Counted from the stretch's first letter, positions 36,152 to 44,908 are shown. The stretch: DNA of 64,000 nt from Saccharothrix sp. (GCF_031180885.1 NZ_JAPSLK010000011.1:120576-184575); one strand, 5' to 3'. Program-made: numbers and translations. Notes: a model not told the origin generated them from the sequence alone.

Positions 36152-36733
36152 GACGCCCAGCACGTCCCGGACGTAGATCTCGACGAACTCCGGCAGCCAC
36201 GGGTTCTCGGCCATCCGGTCGAACACGCGCAGCAGCCCGGTGTCCACGGCGTCGGTGAGGTGGACGATGCGCCACAGGTTCAGCGGCTGGTCCTGGGTGC
36301 CGCCGGCGCCGTGCTGGACGTGGAAGATCGGCTGGAGGTCGCCCGCGCGCAGCAACTCGCCGTCCGGGCCGGGGTGTTCGGGCGTGCCGAGGAACGTGAC
36401 CATCCGGGTGGCGTGGTCGACGTGGGTGCGTTCCAGCACCAGCGTGTACTCCTCCGGCGCGGTCCAGGATCGTTGCATCGAGCGCCGGACGAAGGTGTCG
36501 CCCTCGCCCCACGAGTCGGCGCTGCCCGCCGCGACGACGGTCGGGATGAACAGATCCGGGCGGCGGGCCTTGCGCACCTCCATGTCCCACAACATGTCCT
36601 GCGTGAACACCAGCGGCTCGCTCAGCTCGTAGCGCTCGGCCAGGGTCCGGTTGACGTCGACGGGCGGCAGCTCGTAGCGGGTGTTGGCCGGGTCGGCCCA
36701 GGTCTGCTCGAACGTCGCGGCGTAGTCGTTCAT
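36134..36733 (-). CDS. Unidentified 199-residue cytoplasmic protein
   Basis: I do not recognise the family. The product begins MNDYAATFEQTWADPANTRY and is rich in aromatic and acidic residues, with the conserved-looking segments LWDMEVRKARRPDLFIPT, SWTAPEEYTLVLERTHVDH and VEIYVRDVLGVG. There is no signal peptide, membrane span or cofactor motif. ATG at 36733 is chosen because GAGGAG lies 6 bases upstream; the ATG at 36739 would touch the ribosome site. It is divergent from the LLM oxidoreductase across a symmetric operator, so both are probably controlled by the MarR protein encoded downstream. Confidence 0.7.
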   Translation of the reverse strand: MNDYAATFEQTWADPANTRYELPPVDVNRTLAERYELSEPLVFTQDMLWDMEVRKARRPDLFIPTVVAAGSADSWGEGDTFVRRSMQRSWTAPEEYTLVLERTHVDHATRMVTFLGTPEHPGPDGELLRAGDLQPIFHVQHGAGGTQDQPLNLWRIVHLTDAVDTGLLRVFDRMAENPWLPEFVEIYVRDVLGVGLTRR

Positions 36734-36760
36734 CGTCATCTCCTCGGAAGTGGTCCAAGT

Positions 36761-36795
36761 TAGTCACCAACTATGATAGTCATAGATCGTGACTA
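36761..36795. promoter_or_regulatory. Concentric double dyad and leaderless promoter of the LLM-MarR operon
   Basis: Inner arms CTATGA (36771-36776) and TCATAG (36780-36785), and outer arms TAGTCAC (36761-36767) and GTGACTA (36789-36795), share the same centre at 36778. TATGAT at 36772-36777 fits a -10 box ending 11 bases before the GTG at 36789, so the mRNA has a very short leader or none. The outer right arm is formed by the first codons of the gene. Confidence 0.65.
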
Positions 36796-37700
36796 TCTCC
36801 TTCGGCTTCTCCCTCGCCCCCACCCTCGACCTCGCCGGCCACCTCGACCTGCTCGCCGTCGCGGAGGCCGGGGGTCTGGACCTGATCGGCATCCAGGACC
36901 ACCCCTACGTCGCGGACTACCTGGACACCTTCGTGCTGGCCGCCACCCTGCTGGCGCGCAGCGAACGCGTGACCGTGTTCCCCGACGTGGCGAACCTCCC
37001 GCTGCGAACACCGGCGATGCTGGCCAAGACCGCCGCGGCGCTCGACCTCGTCTCGGCGGGGCGGTTCGAACTCGCGCTCGGTGCGGGCGGGTACTGGAAC
37101 GCGATCTCCCGGATGGGTGTGCCCCGCCTGTCCGCCGCCGAAGGCTTGAACGCGTTCGAGGAGGCCGTCACCGTCCTGCGCGGGTTCTGGCGCGGCGACG
37201 GCGCCCCGGTGAAGTTCGCCGGGACGCACTACCGGGTCGACGGCGCCCCGTCCGGGCCGCGACCGGCGCACGACATCGGCATCTGGACCGGGGCGCAGGG
37301 GTCGAAGGCGTTGGCGGTCACCGGGCGCATCGCCGACGGCTGGGCCGCGCCGATCCCGTCCTACCTGCCGTACGAGAAGTGGAGTGCCTCCAACGCGATC
37401 ATCGACGACGCGGCCCGCGTGGCCGGGCGTGATCCCCGGTCGCTGCGGCGGATCGCGCAGATCGTCGGCACCATCACCGACCGTCCGGGCGCGGACGCCG
37501 ACGTCGCCGCGACCGAGGGCGCGGCCCCGGTGCGGGGTGACGCGGGGCAGTGGGCGGCGCTGATCGAACGGCTGGCCACCGAGCAGCCGTTCACCTCGTT
37601 CGTCTTCTGGCCCGAGCGGCAGAGCGTCGAACAGGTCACGCGGTTCGCCCGGGACGTGGTGCCGGCGGCCCGCGCGCTGCTGGCTGGGCACGGTCTGTGA
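36789..37700 (+). CDS. LLM-class F420/FMN-dependent oxidoreductase
   Basis: The 303-residue product is a luciferase-like TIM barrel: MTISFGFSLAPTLDL, LDLIGIQDHPY, VFPDVANLPLRTPAMLAKTAAALDLVSAGRFELALGAGGYW, and the sugar-phosphate-binding-like segment IGIWTGAQGSKALAVTGRIADGW. Actinomycete members usually use F420 or FMN to oxidise alcohols or monooxygenate small molecules. GTG at 36789 has no ribosome site but lies just after a -10-like TATGAT, so it is probably leaderless. It is followed 19 bases later by a MarR gene, and the operator upstream supports MarR control. Confidence 0.88.
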   Translation: MTISFGFSLAPTLDLAGHLDLLAVAEAGGLDLIGIQDHPYVADYLDTFVLAATLLARSERVTVFPDVANLPLRTPAMLAKTAAALDLVSAGRFELALGAGGYWNAISRMGVPRLSAAEGLNAFEEAVTVLRGFWRGDGAPVKFAGTHYRVDGAPSGPRPAHDIGIWTGAQGSKALAVTGRIADGWAAPIPSYLPYEKWSASNAIIDDAARVAGRDPRSLRRIAQIVGTITDRPGADADVAATEGAAPVRGDAGQWAALIERLATEQPFTSFVFWPERQSVEQVTRFARDVVPAARALLAGHGL

Positions 37701-37719
37701 CCGCGCGTACGGTGTGCTG

Positions 37720-38163
37720 ATGAGCAGCCGGTCCGCCAGGAACAGGCAGCACGCCGACATCGGCGTACTGGCGGCTCGGCTGCTGTTCTCGGTGCAGGAG
37801 CAGCTGTACGCGCGCCTGGCCGAACAGGGTTTCGACGACCTGCACCCGCGCCACGGGGTCGTGCTGGCGTACCTGGACCCCGCAGGCATCCGGGCCACGG
37901 AAATCGCCGAACTGTCCGGCCGGCACAAGCAGGTCATCGGCACGGTCGTGGACGAACTCGAAGCCCTGGGCTACGTCCAGCGCCGCCCCGACCCCGCGGA
38001 CCGCCGGGCCAAGCTCATTCACCCGACCGAGCGAGGGCTGGCGCAGATGCGCGCCGCCGACGCCGTCATGGCGGCGATCGAACGCCGCTACGCCCGCCGC
38101 CTCGGCGGAACCGGTTACGCGGGCTTCAAGCGCGACCTCGCCGCGCTGATCGGGTCCGCCTGA
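37720..38163 (+). CDS. MarR-family transcriptional regulator
   Basis: The 147-residue product has the MarR winged-helix signature: LHPRHGVVLAYLDPAGIRATEIAELSGRHKQVIGTVVDELEALGYVQRRPDPADRRAKLIHPTERG, with the DxRxK wing. Such dimers repress nearby genes and are released by small aromatic or redox-active ligands. ATG at 37720 lacks a clear ribosome site; TACGGT at 37708-37713 could give a leaderless transcript, or it is read through from the oxidoreductase gene 19 bases upstream. The double dyad at 36761-36795 is its likely binding site. Confidence 0.88.
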   Translation: MSSRSARNRQHADIGVLAARLLFSVQEQLYARLAEQGFDDLHPRHGVVLAYLDPAGIRATEIAELSGRHKQVIGTVVDELEALGYVQRRPDPADRRAKLIHPTERGLAQMRAADAVMAAIERRYARRLGGTGYAGFKRDLAALIGSA

Positions 38164-38211
38164 CCGGCCCTCTTGTCGGTGACCGCCGAACAGCCCGGGT
38201 ACCCACACCGC

Positions 38212-38862
38212 ATGACCTCCGACAAGAAGACCGTGCAACGGTTGCTCGACGAGGCGGGGCGCACGTACGCGGACGAGGCCGGCATCCGGCTGACCAACTC
38301 GCCGTCGCCGCTGTACCGCCTGCTGGTGCTCAGCGTGCTGCTCTCCACGCGGATCCGCGCGGACATCGCGGTGGCCGCGGCACGCGAGCTGGCCAAGGCG
38401 GGCTGCACCACCGCGCGCCGAACGCTCGACACGACCTGGCAACAACGCGTCGACGCGCTGGGCCGGGCGCACTACGTCAGGTACGACGAGAGCACGGCGA
38501 CAGCGCTCGGTGAAGGCGCTCAGTTGTTGCTCGACGAGTACCGCGGCGACCTGCGGCGGCTACGTGAGGAAGCGGACGGCAAGGTCTCCGAAATCCGCGA
38601 ACTGCTCCAGAAGACGCCGCGACTGGGGCCGGTCGGCGCCGACATCTTCTGCCGGGAAGCGCAACGGGTGTGGCCCGAACTGCGCCCGTACCTCGACCGC
38701 CGCGCGCTCAAGGGCGCCCGGTCGCTCGGGCTCCCCGGCACGCCGGAGCGCCTGGCCGGCCTGGTGGACCAAGCCGATCTCGCCCGGCTGTCCGCGGCGC
38801 TGGTCCGCGTCACCCTCGACGACGCGGTCGCCGACCGGGTCAAGGCCGGCGGTGGTGGCTGA
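38212..38862 (+). CDS. HhH-GPD / endonuclease III-like base-excision repair protein
   Basis: The 216-residue product has the helical HhH-GPD layout: an N-terminal helix set with LYRLLVLSVLLSTRIRADIAVAAARELA, then the hairpin-like LLQKTPRLGPVGADIFCREAQRVWPELRPYLD, where the final Asp matches the GPD catalytic position. The four-cysteine iron-sulfur loop of classical endonuclease III is absent. It may act as a DNA glycosylase or structural repair protein. ATG at 38212 is preferred, with TACCCA 7 bases upstream suggesting a leaderless transcript; upstream TTG and GTG starts in frame have no better support. Confidence 0.75.
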   Translation: MTSDKKTVQRLLDEAGRTYADEAGIRLTNSPSPLYRLLVLSVLLSTRIRADIAVAAARELAKAGCTTARRTLDTTWQQRVDALGRAHYVRYDESTATALGEGAQLLLDEYRGDLRRLREEADGKVSEIRELLQKTPRLGPVGADIFCREAQRVWPELRPYLDRRALKGARSLGLPGTPERLAGLVDQADLARLSAALVRVTLDDAVADRVKAGGGG

Positions 38863-38981
38863 ACTCGCCACCGCGAGGGCGTTGCTTTCTGTACATGTAG
38901 TTGTCACTCTACGGGCATATGAACATCTTTCATGTAGCCCTACCCTCTCGTCGTCGGGCTCGAACGATTCAGGAGCGTGCG

Positions 38982-40310
38982 ATGAGAATGGCCCCCTTGG
39001 CCAGGTGTGCCGCCGTTGGCCTGCTGGTCGCGGCCGTGCTGCCGTCGACCACGACCCCCGCTGCCGCCGTGCCGCCGCCCAGCGGGACGTTCTCGGTCCT
39101 CAGCTACAACATCGCCGGGCTGCCGGAGGGCCTGTCCAGCGGCGACCCCGAGAAGAACACGCCGATCATCGGTCAGCGGATCCGGCCGTACGACATCGTC
39201 CACGTGCAGGAGGACTTCAACTACCACGCCTCCCTGTACGCCAACAACACCCACCCGCACCGCACGCCCACCAGCGGCGGCGTCCCGTTCGGCGACGGCC
39301 TCAACACCCTGTCCAACCACCCGTACTCGGACTTCACCCGTGACAAGTGGGACCGGTGCAACGGCACGGACTGCCTGACCCCCAAGGGTTTCACCTGGTC
39401 GCGCATCCGGCTGGCCGAGGGCGTGCTGATCGACTTCTACAACGTCCACGCCAACGCGGGCGTCACCGACGCCGACCTGGCCGCCCGGCGCGCCAACATC
39501 ACCGAGCTGTCGAGGTTCATCACCGCCAACTCGGCGGGCAACGCGGTGGTCGTCGCCGGCGACACCAACACCCGCTACACCCGCACCGGCGACAACATCC
39601 GCGAACTGCTCACCGCCAACGGCCTGACCGACGCCTGGGTGCAGGAGGAACGCGGCGGCGTCCCGCCCGCCGCCGGCAGCCCCACGATCGGGTGCGACGA
39701 CCAGAACGTCACCGACGCGTGCGAGGTCGTGGACAAGATCCTCTACCGCGGCAACCGGTACATCACGCTGAACCTGACCCGGTACGCCAACGAGAACGCC
39801 GCGTTCCGGACCGCCGACGACAAGATGCTGTCCGACCACTACCCGATCGCGGCCGACTTCCAGTGGACCCTCAACCCCGCGCTGTCGCTCAGCGACACGT
39901 TCGGAGGACCGCACGGCACGCCGTTCACCGATGTCGCCGCCGTTCCCTTGGCGCAGCGCGTCACCGGCGTCGGCATCCGCACCGGATCGCGGGTCGACCA
40001 GGTCGGCCTCACCTACGCCAACGGCACGTCCTTCACCCACGGCGGCACCGGCGGCACCGCTGGTCACCTGGCGCTGGGTGTTGGCGAGCACCTGAAATCG
40101 GTCACCCTCCACTCGGCGCAACGCGACGGCCACACCAGGATCTTCCGCGTCGGCTTCACCACCAACACCGGCCGCACCCTGTCCGGCGGCACCGAGACCG
40201 CGAACTCGGTCACCCACACCGCGCCCGCGGGCTGGCAGATCGCCGGTTTCCACGGCCGTTCCGGCGACGAGATCGACTCCCTCGGCGTGATCTACACGAG
40301 GGTGCCGTGA
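38982..40310 (+). CDS. Secreted endonuclease/exonuclease/phosphatase-family protein with jacalin-like lectin domain
   Basis: The 442-residue product has a signal peptide (1-32, ending PAAAV) and an EEP domain. This shows FSVLSYNIAGLP, IVHVQEDFNY (metal Glu), FYNVHANAG, VVAGDTNTRY (GDxN) and the final DHYPIAADF (catalytic His). The last 130 residues are jacalin-like: GGPHGTPFTD, VTGVGIRTGSRVDQVGLTY, AGWQIAGFHGRSGDEIDSLGVIY. EEP enzymes cleave phosphodiesters, and secreted relatives include sphingomyelinases and DNases. The lectin would dock it on glycans or glycolipids. ATG at 38982 has AGGAG 7 bases upstream. The stop overlaps the next start (TGATG at 40308-40312), so the two proteins are made together. 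Confidence 0.85.
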   Translation: MRMAPLARCAAVGLLVAAVLPSTTTPAAAVPPPSGTFSVLSYNIAGLPEGLSSGDPEKNTPIIGQRIRPYDIVHVQEDFNYHASLYANNTHPHRTPTSGGVPFGDGLNTLSNHPYSDFTRDKWDRCNGTDCLTPKGFTWSRIRLAEGVLIDFYNVHANAGVTDADLAARRANITELSRFITANSAGNAVVVAGDTNTRYTRTGDNIRELLTANGLTDAWVQEERGGVPPAAGSPTIGCDDQNVTDACEVVDKILYRGNRYITLNLTRYANENAAFRTADDKMLSDHYPIAADFQWTLNPALSLSDTFGGPHGTPFTDVAAVPLAQRVTGVGIRTGSRVDQVGLTYANGTSFTHGGTGGTAGHLALGVGEHLKSVTLHSAQRDGHTRIFRVGFTTNTGRTLSGGTETANSVTHTAPAGWQIAGFHGRSGDEIDSLGVIYTRVP

Positions 40311-41896
40311 TGGCGGGGACCGACCGACGCAGCTTCCTGATCGGCACCGGTGTCGCCGCCGGAGCCGTTCTCGCCGGCACCCCGGCCCGTGCCGAGCGCC
40401 GCGACGGCTACCTGTGGCTGGCCGGTGACCACCACATCCACAGCCAGTACAGCAACGACGCGATGTACCCGGTGGCCACGCAAGTGGAGCGGGCGGCCCG
40501 GCACGGCCTGAGCTGGCTGACCATCACCGACCACGGCAACGTCCCGTTCGCCACGTACAGCATCCCGCCGCTGCTGTCCGACATCGTCGCGGCGCGCCGC
40601 AACCCCGACGACGTCATGGTGTTCACCGGTTTGGAGTGGAACATCCCGGCGGGCGAGCACACCACGTTGATGCTCGCGCCCGGTCGTGACGAGGCCGGGC
40701 TGTTGCAGGAGTTCGTCACCCGGTTCGACGCACGGGTGAACGGCACCCGCGACGGCACGCCCGCCAACGAGGCGATCGCGTTGCAGGCGTTGGAGTTCTT
40801 GCGGCGATCGGTAGCCGACCGGCGGATCGACGACGCCCTGGTGCTGCCCAACCACCCGTCGCGGCTGGGCATCAACTCCCCGCAGGAGACCCGGAACTGG
40901 CGGGACACCGCGCCCGGCATCGTGATCGGCATGGAGGGCGCGCCCGGCCACCAGGCAGCCGGCCTGCCCGCACCCGGCATGGCCCGCGGCCGGGGCCTGT
41001 ACGACTCCGCCCCCGGCCGGTACTCCTTCCCCGGCTACCCCGCCGAGTCCTACCGCACGTGGGGCGGTTTCGACTGGACCACAGCCACGGTCGGCGGCCT
41101 GTGGGACAGCCTGCTGTCCGAGGGCAAGCCGTGGTGGATCACGACCACTTCGGATGGCCACCAGGGCTGCGGGGACTGGGTGAAGAACCCCGTCGACAAG
41201 CTGGACCAGCAGGGCTACGACAACGTGCCCTACGACAGCGAGGGCCACACGTTCGCCAACACCGGCCGCTTCCCCGACCCCGTCAACGCCGGCCGCCCGA
41301 TCACCGAGTACAGCTCGTTCCCGCCCGGGGCGTACAACAAGACCTGGGTGGGCGTGACCCGGCGCGGGTACCGCGAGGTGATGCAGGCGATGCGGGCCGG
41401 CCGGATGTGGGTGTGCCTGGGTGATCTCGTGGCCGGCCTGGACGTGCGGTTGCGCGGGCCCCACGGCGCGTCGATGGGCGGTACGGCCCGGGTGCGCCGT
41501 GGCCAGGTCGTGGAGGTGGTGATCAAGATCGACCTCGCCGACCGCCCGAACTTCGCCGGTCTCGTGCCGAAGCTCGCCCGGGTCGACCTGATCGTCGGCC
41601 GCATCACCGGTCCCGTTGCCGACCGGTCGACTTCGCACGCGCCGGACACGAAGGTCGTGCGGTCGTGGGAGGTCGATGGGCGCGGGCGCGGCGGCACGGT
41701 GGAGTTGGTGCACCGGATCACCGCGGACGGGCCGTTCTACGTCCGGGTTCGCGGCACTGACGGGAAGCGCAGCGCACCCGGTTACCACGGCGCGGCAGTC
41801 GACCCGGCCGGTCCCGCGATGGACGTCGTCGGCCAGGCAGACCCGTGGGAAGACCTGTGGTTCTACTCGAACCCGATCTTCGCCAAGACCGACTGA
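40310..41896 (+). CDS. Tat-exported PHP-domain metallophosphoesterase
   Basis: The 528-residue product starts with a twin-arginine signal (TDRRSFLIGTGVAAGAVLAG). The PHP metal site is visible as DHHIHSQYSND, LTITDHGN, VLPNHPS and TTSDGHQG. A C-terminal beta-rich portion (about 360-520) follows. PHP phosphoesterases of the CehA/McbA type hydrolyse phosphate esters or carbamates using a trinuclear metal centre. Translation is coupled to the upstream EEP-jacalin gene by a TGATG overlap. I infer a two-step extracellular phosphate-scavenging pair, with phosphodiester cleaved first and the monoester or base-linked product next. Confidence 0.82.
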   Translation: MAGTDRRSFLIGTGVAAGAVLAGTPARAERRDGYLWLAGDHHIHSQYSNDAMYPVATQVERAARHGLSWLTITDHGNVPFATYSIPPLLSDIVAARRNPDDVMVFTGLEWNIPAGEHTTLMLAPGRDEAGLLQEFVTRFDARVNGTRDGTPANEAIALQALEFLRRSVADRRIDDALVLPNHPSRLGINSPQETRNWRDTAPGIVIGMEGAPGHQAAGLPAPGMARGRGLYDSAPGRYSFPGYPAESYRTWGGFDWTTATVGGLWDSLLSEGKPWWITTTSDGHQGCGDWVKNPVDKLDQQGYDNVPYDSEGHTFANTGRFPDPVNAGRPITEYSSFPPGAYNKTWVGVTRRGYREVMQAMRAGRMWVCLGDLVAGLDVRLRGPHGASMGGTARVRRGQVVEVVIKIDLADRPNFAGLVPKLARVDLIVGRITGPVADRSTSHAPDTKVVRSWEVDGRGRGGTVELVHRITADGPFYVRVRGTDGKRSAPGYHGAAVDPAGPAMDVVGQADPWEDLWFYSNPIFAKTD

Positions 41897-41969
41897 GGTG
41901 ACCGCGGGGCAGCGGTTGCGCCGGGGCACGACGGTCCCGCGCGTGCCGCTGCCCCGATCGGCTCTCGGG

Positions 41970-41997
41970 TTGCGGTGCGACCGGCCTCGGGTATACC
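41970..41997 (+). promoter_or_regulatory. Leaderless promoter of the TIGR02206-type gene
   Basis: TTGCGG (41970-41975) and TATACC (41992-41997) are separated by 16 bases. The -10 box ends 6 bases before GTG at 42004, the spacing of leaderless actinomycete genes. Confidence 0.5.
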
Positions 41998-42003
41998 CGG
42001 ACT

Positions 42004-42705
42004 GTGGCGCAGACGCCGATCGCCGGTGAGTTCACCCCTTACGGCCCATCCCATTGGGTCGTTCTGGGGCTGTTCGTGGCGGGCGCGGTGGTGCTGGTCG
42101 GGTTTGGGCGGGCGTATCGCGGGTCGGCGGCGGCCAGGCGGTTCGAGCGGGGTTTTGCGGTGGCCGTGTTGGGGGCGCACATTGCGGTGCAGGCGTATCT
42201 CATGGCGCCGCCGCGGTGGAACATCACGCATTCGTTGCCGTTGCAGCTCTCCGACCTCGCAGGCCCCATCGCCGCGTTCGCCCTGTGGACGCATCGGCCG
42301 TGGGCGTGCGCGCTGACCTACTACTGGGGGCTGACGCTGAGCGTCCAAGCCCTGATCACGCCGGTCCTGCGCGGCCCCGACTTCCCCGACTGGCGGTTCC
42401 TGCTGTTCTGGGGGACCCACCTGTTCACGGTGTGGGCGGCGGTGTTCCTGACCTGGGGTGCCGGGGTACGGCCGGACTGGCGCGGTTACCGGATCGCCGT
42501 CGTGGTGACGGTCGGGTGGGCCGCAGCGGTCTTCCTGCTCAACCTCGCCCTGGGCTCGAACTACGGCTACCTCAACCGCGCCCCCGAGACCGGCTCGGTG
42601 CTGGACCTGCTCGGCGACTGGCCGTGGTACCTGCTGCCCGAGACCGCGCTGATACTCGGCGTGTGGGCGCTGATGACGCTCCCGTGGACCGCCCGACGAA
42701 CCTGA
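42004..42705 (+). CDS. TIGR02206/YwaF-like integral membrane protein
   Basis: The 233-residue product has about six transmembrane helices (WVVLGLFVAGAVVLVGF, GFAVAVLGAHIAVQAYL, and others). It has the family motifs LPLQLSDLAGPIAAFAL and YYWGLTLSVQALITP, and ends in a hydrophobic helix ending TLPWTARRT. The function of this family is unknown. GTG at 42004 is used without a ribosome site, directly after a good -10 box. It stands alone, with 83 bases to the next gene. Confidence 0.8.
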   Translation: MAQTPIAGEFTPYGPSHWVVLGLFVAGAVVLVGFGRAYRGSAAARRFERGFAVAVLGAHIAVQAYLMAPPRWNITHSLPLQLSDLAGPIAAFALWTHRPWACALTYYWGLTLSVQALITPVLRGPDFPDWRFLLFWGTHLFTVWAAVFLTWGAGVRPDWRGYRIAVVVTVGWAAAVFLLNLALGSNYGYLNRAPETGSVLDLLGDWPWYLLPETALILGVWALMTLPWTARRT

Positions 42706-42788
42706 ACGGACAACCATCGCGCACCGCCGTCGTTACCTCCACAACGGGGTTCACACCGCCGTGAACGCCCGACGAAGTGGAGGTGCCG

Positions 42789-44279
42789 ATGCGCATCCTG
42801 ACCGCCCTTGCCGCGGTGGTGGCCGCCTCGCTCGCAGCCGTCGTCCCTGCCCAAGCCGCTGAACCGCCCCAGAACGTCTGCATCGCGAGCGTCCCCGAGA
42901 CCGACCCGTCGGCGCCCGGCCCGGTGAACATCTGCCTGACCGTGTTCAAACCCGCCGGCGCCTCCAAGGACCGCCGGGTGCCGGTGCTGCTGCACAGCCA
43001 CGGCTGGGGCGGCTCCCGGACCTCGGCACCGGGGTCGTTCCAGCGGTACCTCGACGCGGGGTTCGGCGTGGTGAGCATCGACCAGCGGGGCTTCGGCGAG
43101 AGCGGCGGCAAGGCGCACGTGGAGGACCCGGCGTTCGAAGGGGAGGACGTCATCCGGGTCGTGGATCACGTCGCCTCCCTGGACTGGGTGCGCAAAACCT
43201 CAGCAGACGACCCGGTGTTGGGCGCGATCGGCGGCTCCTACGGCGGCGGCTACCAGTTCGTCGGCGCGTTCACCGAGATCATGAAGACCGGCCGCACCCG
43301 GTTCGACGCGCTCGCCCCGCAGATCACGTGGCACTCGCTCAACGACAGCCTCGCTCCACGCGAGGTCGTCCGCACCACCTGGGTCAGCGCCCTGTACGCC
43401 GCCGGCCTCGACGCGCACACCACGACCGTCCACGCCGGCTACGCGGAAGGCCTGGTCACCGGCGACTGGCCCGCGGCCATGGACGAGTTCTTCCGCGACA
43501 ACGGCCCGGCGTTCCACGTCGCGGCCGGCCGGCGGCTGGACATCCCGGTCCTGATGCGCCAAGGCCTCAGCGACAACCTCTTCCCCCTGGACCAGGCCAT
43601 CGACAACTTCGACCGCGCCCTGACCCCACGAGCCCGCGCCAAGAGCCTGCTCGTCGGCTACAACGGCGGCCACGCCCTGCCCAACGCCGTCCCGCCGGGT
43701 TACGCCGTCGCCGGCGACACCTGTTCCCACCGGCTCGGCGGCGCGGACTACGACACCCTCGAACTGCGGTTCTTCGCCGAGAACCTGCAAGGCGCGCCCC
43801 GCACCCTGACCGGCCACGGCCGCTACCACCTGATGACCGCCGAGGGCGGTTGCGTCAGCGTCGACTCGGTCGCCGCGAACACCTCCTACCCGCTCCCGGA
43901 CCTGGTGACCTCGACCGTCACCCCGCAGGTGGTCAAGATCGCCGACGGCCCGCTGACCGTCGCCGGGTCGCCGTCGCTCGACGCGTCGATCACCACGCTG
44001 GGGCTGGACAGCCGCGCGTTCTTCGCGTTGAGCGTGGGCACTTCGCCGTTGGACGCGAAGGTCATCCAGAACAACGTCCTGCCGCACCGCGAGAAGGGCC
44101 TGGCCTTCGGTGCCCGCCGGAACATCGAACTGCCCGCGGTGGCCGCCACGGTTCCGGCCGGCCAGTCGCTGTTCCTCACCGTGAGCCCGGTGTCGGACAT
44201 GTTCCTGTTGCACGGCAGCCGAACGCCTTACGCGATGGTGTTGAAGGACGTGGCGGTGCGGGTGCCGGTCGTGCGGTGA
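42789..44279 (+). CDS. Secreted alpha/beta hydrolase of the X-Pro dipeptidyl-peptidase / CocE type
   Basis: The 496-residue product has a signal peptide (1-24, ending PAQAA). The alpha/beta hydrolase core has LHSHGWGG (oxyanion), VVSIDQRGFGESGG, the nucleophile elbow GGSYGGGY, Asp in PVLMRQGLSDNLFPL and His in YNGGHALP. The C-terminal jelly-roll-like part (about 330-490) is as in S15 proteins. It may be a secreted esterase or aminopeptidase; no substrate can be read from sequence. ATG at 42789 has GGAGG 5 bases upstream. Its end overlaps the convergent regulator remnant by 52 bases. Confidence 0.82.
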   Translation: MRILTALAAVVAASLAAVVPAQAAEPPQNVCIASVPETDPSAPGPVNICLTVFKPAGASKDRRVPVLLHSHGWGGSRTSAPGSFQRYLDAGFGVVSIDQRGFGESGGKAHVEDPAFEGEDVIRVVDHVASLDWVRKTSADDPVLGAIGGSYGGGYQFVGAFTEIMKTGRTRFDALAPQITWHSLNDSLAPREVVRTTWVSALYAAGLDAHTTTVHAGYAEGLVTGDWPAAMDEFFRDNGPAFHVAAGRRLDIPVLMRQGLSDNLFPLDQAIDNFDRALTPRARAKSLLVGYNGGHALPNAVPPGYAVAGDTCSHRLGGADYDTLELRFFAENLQGAPRTLTGHGRYHLMTAEGGCVSVDSVAANTSYPLPDLVTSTVTPQVVKIADGPLTVAGSPSLDASITTLGLDSRAFFALSVGTSPLDAKVIQNNVLPHREKGLAFGARRNIELPAVAATVPAGQSLFLTVSPVSDMFLLHGSRTPYAMVLKDVAVRVPVVR

Positions 44280-44870
44280 GCGAGCGCGTCGAGTTGCCGT
44301 CGTACGCGATCGGCGTCGGTGTCGCGCTGTTGTGACCGGTACAGCTGCAGCGCCTCCCGCCAGACCGCCTGGGCCTGGTCGCGCTGCCCGGCGGCGGCGT
44401 GGGAGCGCCCGAGCCGGTCGAGGCTGTCGGCCGCGGCGACGGTGTGGCCGCGGTCGCGGAACGGGGTCGCGGCCCGCCGGAAGCGGTGGACGGCCGCGCC
44501 GAGGTGGCCGGTGTCGTGGTCGATGCCGGCCAGGTGTCGGAGTGTGCGCCTCGCCGTAGGGGTGTGGGTGGCGGCCGGTGCCACTGGTGGCCGACGGCGG
44601 TGCGCTGGGCGGCGAGCAGGCAGTGGTGTTCACCGTCGAGCCGCGCGAGGGCCGTCGTGATGTTGGGGACGTGGCCGGGGCGGCAGCCCGGCGCCGGCGG
44701 GTCGAGGTGGAGCGGCTCGCGGCAGGGCTCCATCAACTGCGTCGCCGAGTCCGCGGTGTGCGGGTAGTGGTCGACCACGCGGCGCAGGGCGGTCTCCCGC
44801 TCGGGCGCGGGGACGGTGTCGGCGACCTCGGTGGCGTAGCGGCGGATGAGGTCGTGAGTTCCGCTGATCG
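44228..44870 (-). pseudogene. Remnant of an AfsR/SARP-type NB-ARC-TPR regulator
   Basis: Two frames carry pieces of one protein. The upstream part (about 44870 down to 44590) reads GTHDLIRRYATEVAD, ETALRRVVDHYPHTAD and LDGEHHCLLAAQRTAVGHQWH, the winged-helix to TPR junction of AfsR-like regulators. The downstream part (44584 to 44228) reads LRHLAGIDHDTGHLGAAV and LDRLGRSHAAAGQRDQAQAVWREALQLY, the last TPR units. The HTH, BTAD and NB-ARC domains and most TPRs are missing, and the frame changes between the pieces. It is therefore a dead C-terminal fragment. Confidence 0.65.
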
Positions 44871-44878
44871 GTGACCCC

Positions 44879-44908
44879 GGGCGGGGTGTCGTTGTGGACA
44901 CCCCGCCC
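44879..44908. terminator. Hairpin GGGCGGGGTGTC/GACACCCCGCCC
   Basis: A perfect 12-bp stem (44879-44890 and 44897-44908) with loop GTTGTG lies between the regulator remnant and the CBM2 gene. It may have been the terminator of a lost gene or may insulate the CBM2 gene. Confidence 0.65.

Noticed and set aside
31494..36733. Patatin plus the 199-residue gene as a possible CBASS or similar defence operon
   Set aside because: No nucleotide cyclase, HORMA, ubiquitin-like or other sensor gene is present, the genes are in separate units, and the 199-residue protein has no known signalling motif.
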